Shown here piece by piece: positions 11,096 through 22,332 of a stretch of 64,000 nt of DNA. The position numbers and the translations under genes were made by a program. Every line of letters begins with the position of its first letter. Position 1 is the first letter of the stretch. Source of the stretch: Sodiomyces alkalinus F11 (Eukaryota > Ascomycota > Sordariomycetes > Glomerellales > Plectosphaerellaceae); the NCBI RefSeq assembly GCF_003711515.1, contig NW_021167080.1, positions 1,447,394-1,511,393 of the forward strand, given 5' to 3'. The notes under the pieces are model-generated. The model saw only the letters and a program-made list of their open reading frames with translations. It was not told the origin of the DNA and searched no databases.

Positions 11096-12392
11096 ATGGC
11101 TACCGAGTCGTTCACGCTGCGCTGGGGAATCCTGGCCACCGGCTTTATCGCCGAAAGTGAGTCCCGCCTACTCTTTCTTGTTGCACCTTTCTTGTCATCT
11201 GTCATCCATCATCCGTCACACGTCTTATTCAAAGATTTCCCGCTGACAAGTGTGTTTTCATCCTTTTACAGTGTTCACCAGGGACCTCCTCACCAACACC
11301 GCCTCTCGCGAGGTCACCGACGTGACCCATAAGCTCGTTGCCGTCGCCTCGTCCAAGGAGGCTCAAAAGGCCAGCGACTTCATCAAAAAGGTCGATGGCC
11401 CGGCTGAGGCCAAGGCGTACGGTTCCTATGCCGAGCTTGTCAATGACCCGGACGTCGACATCATCTACGTCGCCACGCCGCACTCCCACCACTTCCAGAA
11501 CACTATGCTCGCCCTCCACGCCGGCAAGCACGTCCTCTGCGAGAAGGCCCTGACTGTCACCGCCGACCAGGCCCGCCGCCTTGTCGAGACGGCTCGGGAG
11601 AAGAACCTCTTTCTCATGGAGGCCGTATGGACTCGCCACCAGCCTTTGAGCAAGAAGGTCCGCGAGCTCGTCGCCGCCGGCGAGATTGGCCCCGTCTCTC
11701 GTGTCTTCGCGGACATTTCCTTCAATAACCTCGCTGGCGAGGATGGCAAGCTCTACCACGCCGACTCCTCCCGCAGTGTCAACCTTGACCTCGCTGGTGG
11801 CGCCCTCCTCGACCTCGGCGTCTACGCCCTCACCTGGGTCTTCCAGGTGCTCTACCACATCCAGCCCGAGGCGGACAAGGAGAAGCCCGAGGTGGTGGCC
11901 GCGCTCAACAAGTACCACACCGGCTCGGACGACTCGACCGCCATCATCCTCCGCTTCCCCAAACATAACACCCTCGCCGTGGCCACCACGTCGATGCGGA
12001 CCGCCACCGACCCCTCTGACAAGGGCCTCGTCCCCGCCGTGCGCATCCAGGGCGCCAAGGGCGAGATCCAAGTGGGCAACCCGGCCTTCCGCCCCGATGA
12101 CTATCGCATCATCCGCAAGGACGGCGGCGGCGAAGTAGAGACGGTCAAGTACTCCCCTCCCGTCGACGATGCCCGCGGCGGCTGGGGCCAGGGCTTCTAC
12201 TGGCAGGCCGACGAGGCCGCCCGTTGCATCCGCGACGGCAAGATCGAGAGCTCCGTCATGCCCCTCGACGAATCCATCGCCATCATGGAAGTCGTTGACG
12301 CCGCCCTCCAGCAGGGCGGCGTCGCCTACCCGGACCACATCACCAGCACCGAATACGACCCCCAGAACCCCCTCAACACGGGCAAGGCTTGA
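11096..12392 (+). CDS. Gfo/Idh/MocA oxidoreductase (dihydrodiol / D-xylose dehydrogenase type)
   Basis: NAD(P)-dependent dehydrogenase resembling dimeric dihydrodiol dehydrogenase and fungal NADP-dependent D-xylose 1-dehydrogenases, probably cytosolic. Exons are 11096-11156 and 11272-12392, in phase across a GTGAGT...TACAG intron, giving 393 residues, typical for the group. The Rossmann nucleotide-binding motif WGILATGFIAE starts at about residue 10 and is completed across the splice. VATPHSHH precedes the catalytic-lysine segment CEKALTV (Glu-Lys near residues 111-112). The C-terminal GFO_IDH_MocA_C-like domain includes GGALLDLGVYAL. The ATG sits in AAATATGGCT and gives the expected short N-terminus before the Rossmann strand. 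Sugar versus trans-dihydrodiol preference cannot be decided from sequence. A long antisense frame over this gene is a third-position artefact. Confidence 0.88.
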
Positions 12393-13551
12393 AGGGACGC
12401 AGCGAGACAAAAAAGCCCTCGAAGCGTGATGTGAACTTTTTTTTTGTGTGTGTGTGTGTATTACAGGCATAGCGTGAATGATTGATCTGTCATGCCCCTT
12501 TTTTATATATATTATTTCTTTTCTGGGAATCAGGGTATGGCGGGTTAGAGAATAAGTATACAAGCAGGGTAGAATAATACTGATAGATTCTACAGCAATG
12601 CAGACGTGTCGCACATCTAGATGCACGCCACTGTTGATATTGATGTGCAGGCCTGTGCATTATATCCAACATAATTTCGCTTATGCCCCCACAATGTGAG
12701 ATGGTGTCGACTCCCACACCCCCCTATAGATTTAATGCGTTATAATTCAAACTCCTAACCAGGAACTACTTGATGCAGCGCAGTTCGTCTGAAATGCGGT
12801 CCGAATCTTCTGACACTTGCTCGGGAGTGGGCCCTCCCTCCCCCCTTTTTTTCTCTGCGGACGGACGTCTGTCATGCGGGATATCCGGGGTCGGATGCGA
12901 ACCGTTGCAACACCAGGGGAGTAGGTAAGACGAGACAGCGGGGGCCTGAGCCCAGACTTGGCATTCATTTATTATCGTGGCTAACGTGACAAAAGCAAGT
13001 TTGTACGAAGCGAGCAGGTAGGTTTACCGGGTGAGATGAGTAACAGGTAGCAAGCCAACTACGTATTGCGTTCCTAATTCGTAGTCTTGTGGCTTTCCCA
13101 CTTACCGCTTCCGGCCGTTGTGACGGTGAGAAGCCCATGAACCGGAGGGCGAAACCATTATGGCATCGCACTGAGACCTAATATATCGATTGGCTTATGC
13201 AGGCATCCGCATCCAGTGTCAGCCTGGTCAGCCTGGCCGACCCGAGAAGGAGAAGGAAGGCGAGTGCCGTTTGGAGATGCCAGACGGACCCGGAACCAGC
13301 TGATTTAGTCGGCCGATCAAACTGGCGTAGCGGGTACGGGGGACGTTGTACGTTGTACGTTGTACGTTGTACGGTGCCGGGGGTGCCGGGGATAAGCGGA
13401 ACACCATCGGATCCAGTGGGGTTGAAGGAAGAGGAACTGGAGGCGTTCGTGGTTTAGTTCCAGGTTCCCGCGGATACAAATGTACCTTCATATTTATACG
13501 AAGTATCCGTACGCAATGACCTCTCTTCACCTACCATGTTCTCGACGAGGA
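12393..13551. other. Intergenic region up to the retrotransposon insertion site
   Basis: 3' flank of the Gfo/Idh gene with a T/GT-rich run at about 12437-12460, then ordinary-composition sequence with no supportable gene. It ends exactly at the GATTC target duplication. Composition changes abruptly there, from about half GC to strongly AT-rich. Confidence 0.6.
13343..13370. repeat. Four tandem copies of ACGTTGT
   Basis: Four exact copies of the 7-base unit ACGTTGT. The related string GTACAACGTAC or CGTTGTAC occurs singly in several other intergenic places (for example near 32073, 42327, 43147 and 48119). Confidence 0.85.
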
Positions 13552-13556
13552 GATTC
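13552..13556. repeat. Target-site duplication GATTC, left
   Basis: GATTC immediately precedes the left LTR and is repeated immediately after the right LTR (20838-20842). The 5-base length is what Ty1/copia integrases usually generate. Confidence 0.88.
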
Positions 13557-13752
13557 TGTTGAATTCACGGGAGCGTGCGTGTAGGGAGCGTTGATTTAGG
13601 AAATATATAATTGTATTATGTATAAAAGAGAAAGAAAAAGGGGGCGGGTATACGTGTCCTAAATATATCTACTACCTTCTACGCGAGGATAGTAGGGCAC
13701 CTCTAACTAATAGAAGGTTATTATACCGTGGCTTACGTAATAGAATATAATA
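13557..13752 (-). repeat. LTR (3' LTR in element orientation)
   Basis: 196 bp, begins TGTTGAATTC on the plus strand and ends TATAATA. Same length as the other LTR with no gap needed. By hand alignment they differ at about 26 sites, some 23 of them transitions, fitting RIP. The TG...CA termini expected of LTRs are present once C-to-T change is allowed at the end. Confidence 0.92.
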
Positions 13753-13762
13753 TACCCCCTAA
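13753..13762 (-). other. Polypurine tract (minus strand)
   Basis: Plus-strand TACCCCCT reads AGGGGGTA on the minus strand, immediately upstream of the LTR in element orientation. This is the position and composition of the plus-strand DNA priming site of LTR elements, and it fixes the element's direction. Confidence 0.65.
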
Positions 13763-14199
13763 TTATTACGCCGTGATTAGCGGAACGATTACTTAGCCTA
13801 ACCTTAACCTAGCCTTATTTTTAACCTTAAAATAGCCTTAAAGAGTCGTGTAATACCTTTAATATCGAGTTAAAAGGCAGGAATAAAAGCTATAAAATAG
13901 TAAAGAATAATAATAATAATAGTAAATAATAAAGGAAAAGTGCTATTAATAGTAATAGTAAATAAGTAATAGTAAGGCCTTCTGTAGATAAATTAAAGGC
14001 GTTATACCGGCGTTTTAGAGCTTTTAGATCCTCCCTCTTATAACCTCTTATGCCGTTGTTTTTCGAGGAACTTTTAACGATTTTTGAACTAATTTTTCCG
14101 ATTTTCCTATGAATAGTAATAAAAATAATAATAATAGTGATATAGTGAGTATCGGAGCTTTGTTTTTAGTGGCGCGTGCTAATTAGTAGCGTTATTTAG

Positions 14200-15110
14200 G
14201 CTCCTCCTACTCTCTTAGCGGTTATTTATACGGCGGCGGCGAAGAAGGCTTCGTCTAATAGCGTTAAGAAGAATAAGGGTAAGGGTACTAGTAAAAAGGG
14301 TACTACTATAAATTATTTTAGCGCGTTTATTTTAGATCTAATTACTCTAGACCTTAGCTAATTCCTAATAGACTGCTAAGGGTAGTAGTAATAATAATAA
14401 TGATACCGATAACGATTTTATTCTAGTCCTATTCGAACCGCCCTGCCTCGAATACGTAAAGGGTATTTATTCTAGAAGATAGCGCTCCTTTAATTACTAT
14501 ATTTCTATTCCTAGGCGCTCTAATAAATACTAAAAGTATAAGAATAAAAACTTTATATACTACCCTCTATAAGTTCTTACCCCCTATTTAAGGCGCTTTA
14601 CGATTATAATTATATACTCTATTTTATATTAGCTCGAAAATATATATGCTATTAAGCTTTACGACTGCTAACCTATACTTATAGTTTTTCTGGCCTTATA
14701 TCCTTAGTTAAAATTCTTTTTAACTATATTATAGTTTGTAAAATTAATAAGGACTCCAATAACGATAATAAAAAGGTGCGTTTATCGCTTTATTTCTAAA
14801 TTAGAATACTTTAACTAACTATTTCGCGTAGTTCTTTACTAAACTTAAGTAAACGGTAAAGTTTATAATTAAGTTAATAGAGGATAAGGAAAACGAGAAG
14901 TTCTTCCGTAAGGAAGAACTTAAGGGAGTATTAAACTAGCTTCCTGCTATTACATTAAGCAGTAATTCTACCTCCTAGCTCGCGGGGGTTATAATAGAGA
15001 TTTTACGGGAAAATAGCTTTATTATTACTCCTCCGGCTAAAGGAAATAATATGGTGGCTAGCGTATCTAATACGTAAGATAGTGCTCCGGATAAAGCCGA
15101 TAAAGCTTAG
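14200..15110 (+). pseudogene. RIP-broken extra ORF, opposite in direction to pol
   Basis: Between the RNase H relic and the polypurine tract, plus-strand frames show protein-like composition. 14200-14355 encodes a lysine-rich stretch (KKASSN, KKNKGKGTSKKG). About 14384-14570 reads with acidic/asparagine-rich residues, then FEPPCLEYVKGIYSRR. From about 14775 to 15110 a single frame runs with charged helical segments such as IKLIEDKENEKFFRKEELKG. Its in-frame TAG/TAA codons could all have arisen from CAG, CAA or TGG by C-to-T/G-to-A change. The minus strand there reads as hydrophobic antisense. I do not recognise the protein; the pieces fall in different frames, so small indels or unrelated segments are possible. 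Confidence 0.45.
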
Positions 15111-15299
15111 TAACTTAGCTAGTATACTTTTTTAGTATTTTAGGATTTACTTTTAGGTTTTAGTATAGTGTTTTAGTATAGTGTTTTAGTATTAAGATAA
15201 CTATACCCTCTTACTTTTTACTAAATTAACTAAACCGCCGGCGCGCGGTACGCCTAGGGCGTGGGAATTTCGACTTTAACTACTTCTTTCCACCCCTTT

Positions 15300-18200
15300 T
15301 ATACACTAATTATATTAAGATATACTCGGAAGTTCTCGAATTTTTATTGTGGAAATACTTTTATTAATCTATCTGCTAATATTAAATTCGTAGTAAGATA
15401 TACGACTCTAAATAATCTCTTTATATTCTCTTGTCTTACCTAAAAGCGCTATATATCTATATAGCGAAGCCTAGTCTTAATCCTAAAGCTATTATCGACT
15501 ACTAGACATATCGTTTACGTGTTATCGTAATAGATATCCTAAGGAGATTCTGGATTAAAGCGTATTTCGACGAAAAGACGCTTTAAACCTATTATTTCCT
15601 TCGCTATTTACTTTAAAGCTAGTAGCTTTACTTCGGTTATAGACGTTATTACCGTTACTTACCTTATTACTTCTTATATAATTAATCCACTAAATAGACT
15701 AATAAAGTAACCCTATAAAGATCTTCGTGTATCTAAATTATTTATAAAAAAGGCGTCGCTTACGATAACTATCGCCTATAAACTAATACTTAATCCGTAC
15801 TAAATTAAGAGGTCCTTTATTATAAATAAATAGCGGATAGCTTAGTCTACCGCCTTATAGTGCTTAGGAGAGGGGTTTCTAAGAAAGCGAGAGAGGATAA
15901 AGGCGGTGAATACTATATTAGGACGTATTATAACTACTATATAAAGTATTAATCCGATCTTTTCTTAATACGATTTAATCTCTTAAGCGGTGGTTTCGTC
16001 TTCTCTTTTCCGGTATTCTATAATAGGAATAGAGATTACTAGGTAGGTGTTTAGAGCGTCTAATTTAAACCTAGTTACGATCTTTTCGATATATAAGTTA
16101 TAGGAGAGGAAAACCTTATATCGAGGGCGATCTCGAGTAATCTTAATACTTAAAAACTAATTGGCTTCCCCCTTTTCTAATACCTTAAACCTTATTTTAA
16201 TCCCTTCGATAATCCTAAGGCCGTTTATAGTATTATCTCCATAAAATAACACGAGAATATCGTTTATAAAGAAGATAACGAATACGTTTTAAGCCTTAGT
16301 ATAGAATAAGCACGGTTCTTCCTTACTAGCCTTTATCCCTAAGTCTATTAGAGTGGCCGCGAAGGTCTAGAACTATAGTCTAGGCAAGTCGTATAGTCTA
16401 TATAGTGTTTTATCGAGCTTTAAGCGCTTATCGGGATACTTAAATCTATCGGGAAGTTTATATATAATAGACGTTCCTGTTTTACTCCTCTAGGCGTTAA
16501 TAAAGACGTTATCGATATTAAGTTACTTAATCTTTAGATTAAACTAAGTAGCTAGGGCTATAATAATACGAAAAGATTATATAGCGAGCGTTACTACGTA
16601 GGTTCCCTTAATTATTAAGCTCTCCTATAAGTCCCCTTAAATATATAAGCGTGCCTTATATCGTTTAAGATATCTGTCTTAGTTAAACTTATAAGTAAAA
16701 ACCCACTTTAACGGAAAAGGCTTTAACTTCGTCTCTAAACGCTTAATTTCCCTCTATATACGCTTTTTAATTAGCTTATTTACCTCCTTCTACACGGCTT
16801 CCTTAAACCGTTTATATATCGGGTAGTTAGTAAGCTCCCGCTAATACCTTAGTATAGCCTTTAGGTAGTCGTGATAAACCCTGCTATCGATTAAGGGCTT
16901 TAATAATATTATAGCCTCTTTTTTAGTATTCGAACGGGTATTTATTTTAGCATCGGCTACTCTAAGGATTATTGAATTAAAGATTAGAAGCCTTTTTAGC
17001 CTATCCTAGCGCTCTTCTTATTAATTAGATAAGAAAAAGATATAAGTTAAAGGTATATCTAGCTTTACCTAATATATCCGTGGATTAATCCGAATAGTCT
17101 TTCCTTAAGCACGGCGATCGGTAATTCTTATACTAGCGCGCGTTACTTCCTTTACTAATATACTCTTTTTCCTTTAATAGGCGGTCACCTTAGGAGTCGG
17201 TTAGATAGGTAGTCTAGATTCGGACGCTATAGTACGGCTAATGCTATAGTACGGATTAAGGGTAGTTAGTTCTTATACTATCGCCTACGTACTCCATTCT
17301 ATAATTAAAATCGTTAAAGTATCCGTATTAAGCTTTAGTATATATAATCCTAGCATATCGGTTATGGTATCTTTTTAGGTGGCCGCTCTATTATCTTATT
17401 AGTTAGAAGAATTATTAATTAAGAGTTCCTCCGAAGACTATAGCTCTACGCTTATAACCTAAAGATTCCTACTCTAAGGATTAGGTGTTACGCGTAGGGT
17501 TTAAAGTCCTATCGTGGGCGGTTCGGGTATATTAGGTGTATCTAGTAATAACGATAAAGCGTCTAATTTAGCCTTTACTACTCTTACCCCTAAGTTTAAA
17601 CCCGTGGACTATACTTATTCTTTAGAAGGTACGCTATCTATTAATCTACCTGGAGGGTAGGCCTATAAGATAAAGTCGTTATCTTTATCTTCTTATATTT
17701 TATAAGTTATAAGCTAGTTTCTCGCCTTAGGCTTTAGAATCTATTTTGCTTCTGTAAGCTATAGTTTATAAAATAACTACTCGTTAAACTATATATTACG
17801 CGTTATAATAACATTTTAAAGCTATAGAATCTATACTCGGTAAATATTATAGGTAATATAACCTATAAAATACCTAATATATCCCCTTAGTTAAACCTTA
17901 TATAGTTTCCTATTCCTCCTAGCCTCCCTATCCCTTACTATTAGATAGGAGCGGTAGCCGTAGGTATAAATACTACTCTAATTAGGGTATAGGTCGGCTA
18001 TATACTCTTTTACCGGAATTGGCGTATTATCTCTAAACTATAAGTTAAGGATTTCTACTAGGGATTTCTATCCGTGTTATTATAAGGGACTTATATTATA
18101 TAATAACGCTACCGTTTTAATACTTTCTAGCTATTTATCTAGTGGAATTCCTACTCCGTTAAGTATAGCGTTAGGCTTTATAATAATTAGTTAACCGGCT

Positions 18201-19000
18201 CTTTCGCTACCTCTATTCGGTTTATAGGTATAGGGCAGTATAATTTCTATATCGATTCTTTAACTACTCGCCTATAGCTGAGTTATTAAATTCCTTGCTA
18301 GATTAACGATCAAGGGCTTATTATTACTACGTATCTTATAGATATATAATATAAACTACCGGTTAACCTATCGTTCGAAGGCTTATAACGCATTATAGAC
18401 TATAACGCTATTTTTTAAAGCTAAAGGCAGTATATAGATCTAGCCGCTACTTTTATCCTTTATTATAAGAAGATATCGTATACCGTTATAGCTCTTAGAT
18501 AGCTTTTAAAGATCCTAATAAATACGCTAAAACGGTGGTGGGGAGCGGTATTCTAACGTGTATCGAGATATAACTTAATATACCTAGGTTCGGGAGTATA
18601 TCTTATAGTTTATCTGCTTAGTTCCCTTAATTAACACGTTCCTAGCGTTACGAACTAATACTTATAGAGCGCTTAGTCTAAGATAGCCTACTCTTAAGTG
18701 CTATAACTATTCTTCGTCGACTTATAGATAAGGAGGGTCGCGGGAAGGTTAGTAATATCGGTAAGCTCTTATTAATCGATCGACTACTATAACTAATATA
18801 TATTAATAGTTATAATTAATCGGAATAATACTATATAGTATTAGTTAGAATAACGAATAAGAAGAAAAAGATAAAATTAGCTTATACTAAAGGATAGTTA
18901 TATTAAAGCGTCGAAGCAGCTTTAATAAGACTACGCTCTTCTCCGCTATTCTAAAGCATAATAAGCAGTTATATCCCGAATACTAGATCCTAACCTTATA
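15300..19000 (-). pseudogene. Degenerate copia pol (integrase, reverse transcriptase, RNase H)
   Basis: Read on the minus strand from high to low coordinates. Near 18,720-18,675 a stretch reads HLRVGYLR after a stop in place of the usual Trp, matching the copia integrase zinc-region motif LWHLRLGH. Near 16,430-16,370 the frame reads LDKTLYRLYDLPRL followed by TAG where copia reverse transcriptases have LNKALYGLKQAPRAW. Near 16,280-16,240 it reads FFINDILVLFYG, the RIP-altered form of the YVDD catalytic box (Asp to Asn by G-to-A). Near 15,780-15,745 an AYDNYRL-type segment sits where the RNase H SDADWAGD motif is expected. The order integrase before reverse transcriptase identifies Ty1/copia rather than gypsy. 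It has many stops and cannot be functional. Confidence 0.8.
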
Positions 19001-19899
19001 TAATAGAGCTTCCGATATCATATTTATATAAAATCCCTCTATAATAACTATATCGTTAAGCTCTAAGTTAGCTTTTAGAGTATCTAGAGGTCTATTAAGG
19101 ATTCCCTTTAGAATCCGTTTACCTTTACTAATAATCGGAAAGTCGGTTATACCGGATTCGATAGATCCCTTTATAGAAATAAAGGAACCTAGAATAAATA
19201 AGTTAATTAAGTTAATAAGGTAAGTTACGCCGTAATTATTAAGAAGAGTGCTTTATAAGAGCGGGTAAGGGCTTAGTCGGAGCGCGGTATAAATCCTAAG
19301 GACTTTTTCTATAGTATAGATAAGGGCGGGATTTAGGATAGTTATAATTACCTTCCTAGGATACCTATCTCCCTTACTACTACCGCTCTCCGAGCTTTTT
19401 TATCTCTTTTTCGATAGTTTTTCGCGTAAGCTTTTCTACTTTAGGAGCTTAATCTCCTTCCGTATCTCCTTATACCACTTATTATTGATATAGGTATTAG
19501 ATCTCTACTTATATTTTCCGGTTAAAGCGTACTCTAACTTATTATAATACTCTGGTTTCTAAGTGTGTTCGCGTTAATAAGGGTAATTAGTACTCTTTTT
19601 CTTAGGCTTCTTTCCGTCTTTATTATTATCTAAGCGGTCTCCTAAGGTCGCGTAAACGCCGTAACGCGTTCTAACTATAGTTAGAGCGCTTATAATAGCG
19701 TTAAACTCGCGGCCGTATATTAGAAGATCGGAAATCTTATTACCGCGGACCTTTTTTATTATTAGCTCCTAAAGCTTAGTTTCTACCTAAATAAGCGTAA
19801 ACTTCTATATAACTACTATAAAGAAGTTCCGAATAGTAATAGGTCCTTTAATCTCAGCTATCTTTTACTAACGTGCGCGTCTAATAAGGGTATTCTACT

Positions 19900-20620
19900 C
19901 CGTATACTATATAGCTATTTTAGTATTAGCTTAATAAGTATTTTATAGATACTTTTCATATACTCGTCTTATCTCTTCCTTCGTATAAATACTACTTAGA
20001 GTAAAGCTACTCTTAAGTTCCTTTATTATATAGCGTAACGTAAAGTATCGGTTTTATTTTTTCTTATTATAGCCGGGATATTTCTTAATAGCCTTTTTAA
20101 TAGCCTATTAATAGGTAAAGGTCTCCACGGTGGTTTTAAGTAGTTAATTAGCTTTATTAAGCGCCTTAATAAGGCGACTAAGCTTTTAATTCTAGGCTAT
20201 AATCTACTAGTTCTCGATTTTGGTAAAGCGTATAAGCTTTTACGTTAAGGGTATAACAGTATTATCGCCCTCGCCTTAGGAATACTATTCGCGTAGTTAA
20301 TCTAGGGATTCAGGTATAATATACTTAGGACAGTTATCTAGCTAATCCTTTTAGTTAGGATCGAGTAATACCTAGACCTTTATCCTTTATATATACGACT
20401 AGATATAGAAGATTTAATCGGCCTATTACTATATAGATTTAAGGCGCGGGATACTAAGCGCTTTAGCCGTGATCTTAAGCTTATTTAATATAGTATCGAG
20501 TAAGAGTTTAGCGAATAAAAGCTTATTATTAGTAAAGAGAGCGTAGGAGGGCTCCGTAATACTATAAAAGTATATAAAAATAAACGTAGATAATAGATTA
20601 GCAGGAAGTTACTAGTTATT
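19900..20620 (-). pseudogene. Degenerate gag region of the copia element
   Basis: The minus-strand segment next to the 5' LTR of the element. Around 20,560-20,430 one frame is protein-like (reads AKLLLDTILNKLKITAKAL) before stops consistent with RIP of CAG/TGG codons. Assignment to gag rests on position between the 5' LTR and pol; no zinc knuckle was recognised. Confidence 0.5.
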
Positions 20621-20641
20621 ACTATTACCCGGGCTTATAAC

Positions 20642-20837
20642 TATTAAATTTATAGGAGCGTGCTTATAGGGAGCGTTAATTCGGGAAATATATAATTATA
20701 TTATATATAAAAGAGAAAGAAAAAGGGGACGGGTATATATATCCTATATATATCTGCCACCTTCTAAGCGAGGATAGTAGGGCACCTCTAACTAATAGAA
20801 GGTCACTATACCGTGGCTCACGTGATAGAATGTGATA
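20642..20837 (-). repeat. LTR (5' LTR in element orientation)
   Basis: 196 bp, starts TATTAAATTT and ends GAATGTGATA on the plus strand, aligned without gaps to 13557-13752. Its terminal dinucleotides fit TG...CA after RIP. It contains the shared block GATAGTAGGGCACCTCTAAC. Confidence 0.92.
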
Positions 20838-20842
20838 GATTC
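20838..20842. repeat. Target-site duplication GATTC, right
   Basis: Second copy of the 5-bp duplication flanking the element; normal-composition host DNA resumes directly after it. Confidence 0.88.
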
Positions 20843-21897
20843 CGATATGGTTCCCCAAGTTGATGATATCAGCAGAAGTCGTACTTTTAGGTTAGGTACC
20901 TTAGGTACGTTATACATCTCTTAGACCCACTTCCTCCTCCGCCGATTTCGCAGAATAAGTTGGGCCCAATAATAAATTCTTCGTCGCTCACAACCGCAAA
21001 TACCAAGCTTGTCTTGTACTTTAATTCCGATTCCTCTCTTTGCGTGGGACAACTTGCTGCGACCTGCGGGGGCGGCAGATTGCGGTTGCTCGCGCCGTTG
21101 TACTAAACCTTATCTGGACTTATCTGGAACAGCAAGAAGACAAGATAGGTACTGGACGACTGAGGCTATTACCGGCCCCTGCAATAGGTAAACCCACATA
21201 TCAGCTCGACTCCATTTGGATATTCTCGTCATCGTTCTTTGACCTCTTTCCCCTTTTCCCTTTGCACTTTCCCTCCCTTTCCTTTCATGTCGATTTTCTT
21301 ACTTCATTACGCACACTCCCTTCTCTGCCCCCCTCTCTGCATCGACCGTCTCAGATCGCGCTTCGCATAAGAGTCACCTGTCTAGACGCCTGTCAGTTGT
21401 CCATTCACATTCACCTGCCTCCCCCAGCCTGTCCCCCCCCCGGTATCTTCTCTTCCCGGTCTTCGTCCAGTGGTCCCGAAATTGTGGTTGAGGGTGTCGA
21501 TCAAGCGGCCTTGGTACGACGCTACCAGGGGGCTCAAGGACAAAGCGTACGGGCAAGCAAGGGACAAGGACAAGGGGTCAGAGGGAGCAAGGTTTCCCTA
21601 CTTGCGGGCAGACCAGGACCAGAACGACGGGCATTGGCCTCGGGTGAGAATTGGGAGACTTTCCCACGGCATTTCCCGAGAGACAACCCCAGGTAAAGTA
21701 CAGAGTACGTACACCGACTTCCAAAAACGTTCTAGAAAGTCCATTGCGTGTACACCTTACCTGAAGCCCAACCCAGCCAGCTGGGGAGGGGTTTAAAACT
21801 TCCCGTATCTTGGGAGAAAGGTACGAAGTAAAACTACGAAGTACCTTGTGTGCGACGAGCACAGACAGCGTTGAGGGATATTGACAACACATCACCC
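20843..21897. other. Intergenic region and leader of the TRM9-type gene
   Basis: Ordinary GC content returns at once. One variant of the dispersed motif (TTAGGTACCTTAGGTACG) lies at about 20,890. A pyrimidine-rich stretch at 21,230-21,440 looks like promoter/leader. An open frame at 21,040-21,696 has no recognisable domain and starts well inside the likely leader, so it is not called. Confidence 0.55.
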
Positions 21898-22283
21898 ATG
21901 ACTGACGGCCATATCCCTCCGGAGCCTGCCCTATCCGCTCCAATGACCTCGCTGTCGGAGCCCGCCGAGACATCAGGAGCCATGGCGACGACTATGACGG
22001 CAGGGACCGCAGAGACGTCCTCGTCCTCATCCTTCGACCCAGAGACGTACGAATCCACCCACGTCCACTCCGTCTACGAGGCCATCGCCCCGCACTTCTC
22101 CTCCACCCGCCACAAGCCCTGGCCCCTCGTCGCTGACTTCCTCGCCTCCCTCCCGCCCGGCTCCGTGGGCCTCGACGTCGGCTGCGGCAACGGCAAGTAC
22201 CTCGCCGTCAACCCTTCCCTCTGGCTCATGGGCTCCGATAGGAGCGCCAACCTCGTCTCCCTCGCCCGGGAAAACGACGGCAG

Positions 22284-22332
<49 letters not shown>

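Larger units (their letters stand above)
13557..20837 (-). mobile_element. Complete, RIP-inactivated Ty1/copia-type LTR retrotransposon
   Basis: A 7,281-bp element bounded by 196-bp LTRs and a GATTC duplication. It is oriented on the minus strand: a purine tract AGGGGGTA abuts the LTR at 13752 when read on that strand. Minus-strand relics appear in copia order (gag, integrase, reverse transcriptase, RNase H). It is strongly AT-rich and almost devoid of CA dinucleotides (for example none on the plus strand in 14521-14700), the expected result of repeat-induced point mutation. All reading frames are broken by many stops. The element is about 2 kb longer than a minimal copia element; the extra length lies between RNase H and the minus-strand 3' LTR and carries an opposite-strand relic. 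Confidence 0.92.

Noticed and set aside
11229..12626. 465-codon minus-strand open frame over the Gfo/Idh gene
   Set aside because: It is the antisense of a GC-rich gene with C-ending codons; composition is Asp/Val/Gly/Leu-rich with no domain, and the plus strand carries an unmistakable dehydrogenase.
14860..15110. The plus-strand relic as part of copia pol
   Set aside because: All recognisable pol motifs are on the minus strand and lie above 15,300; the plus-strand composition here is unrelated to them.
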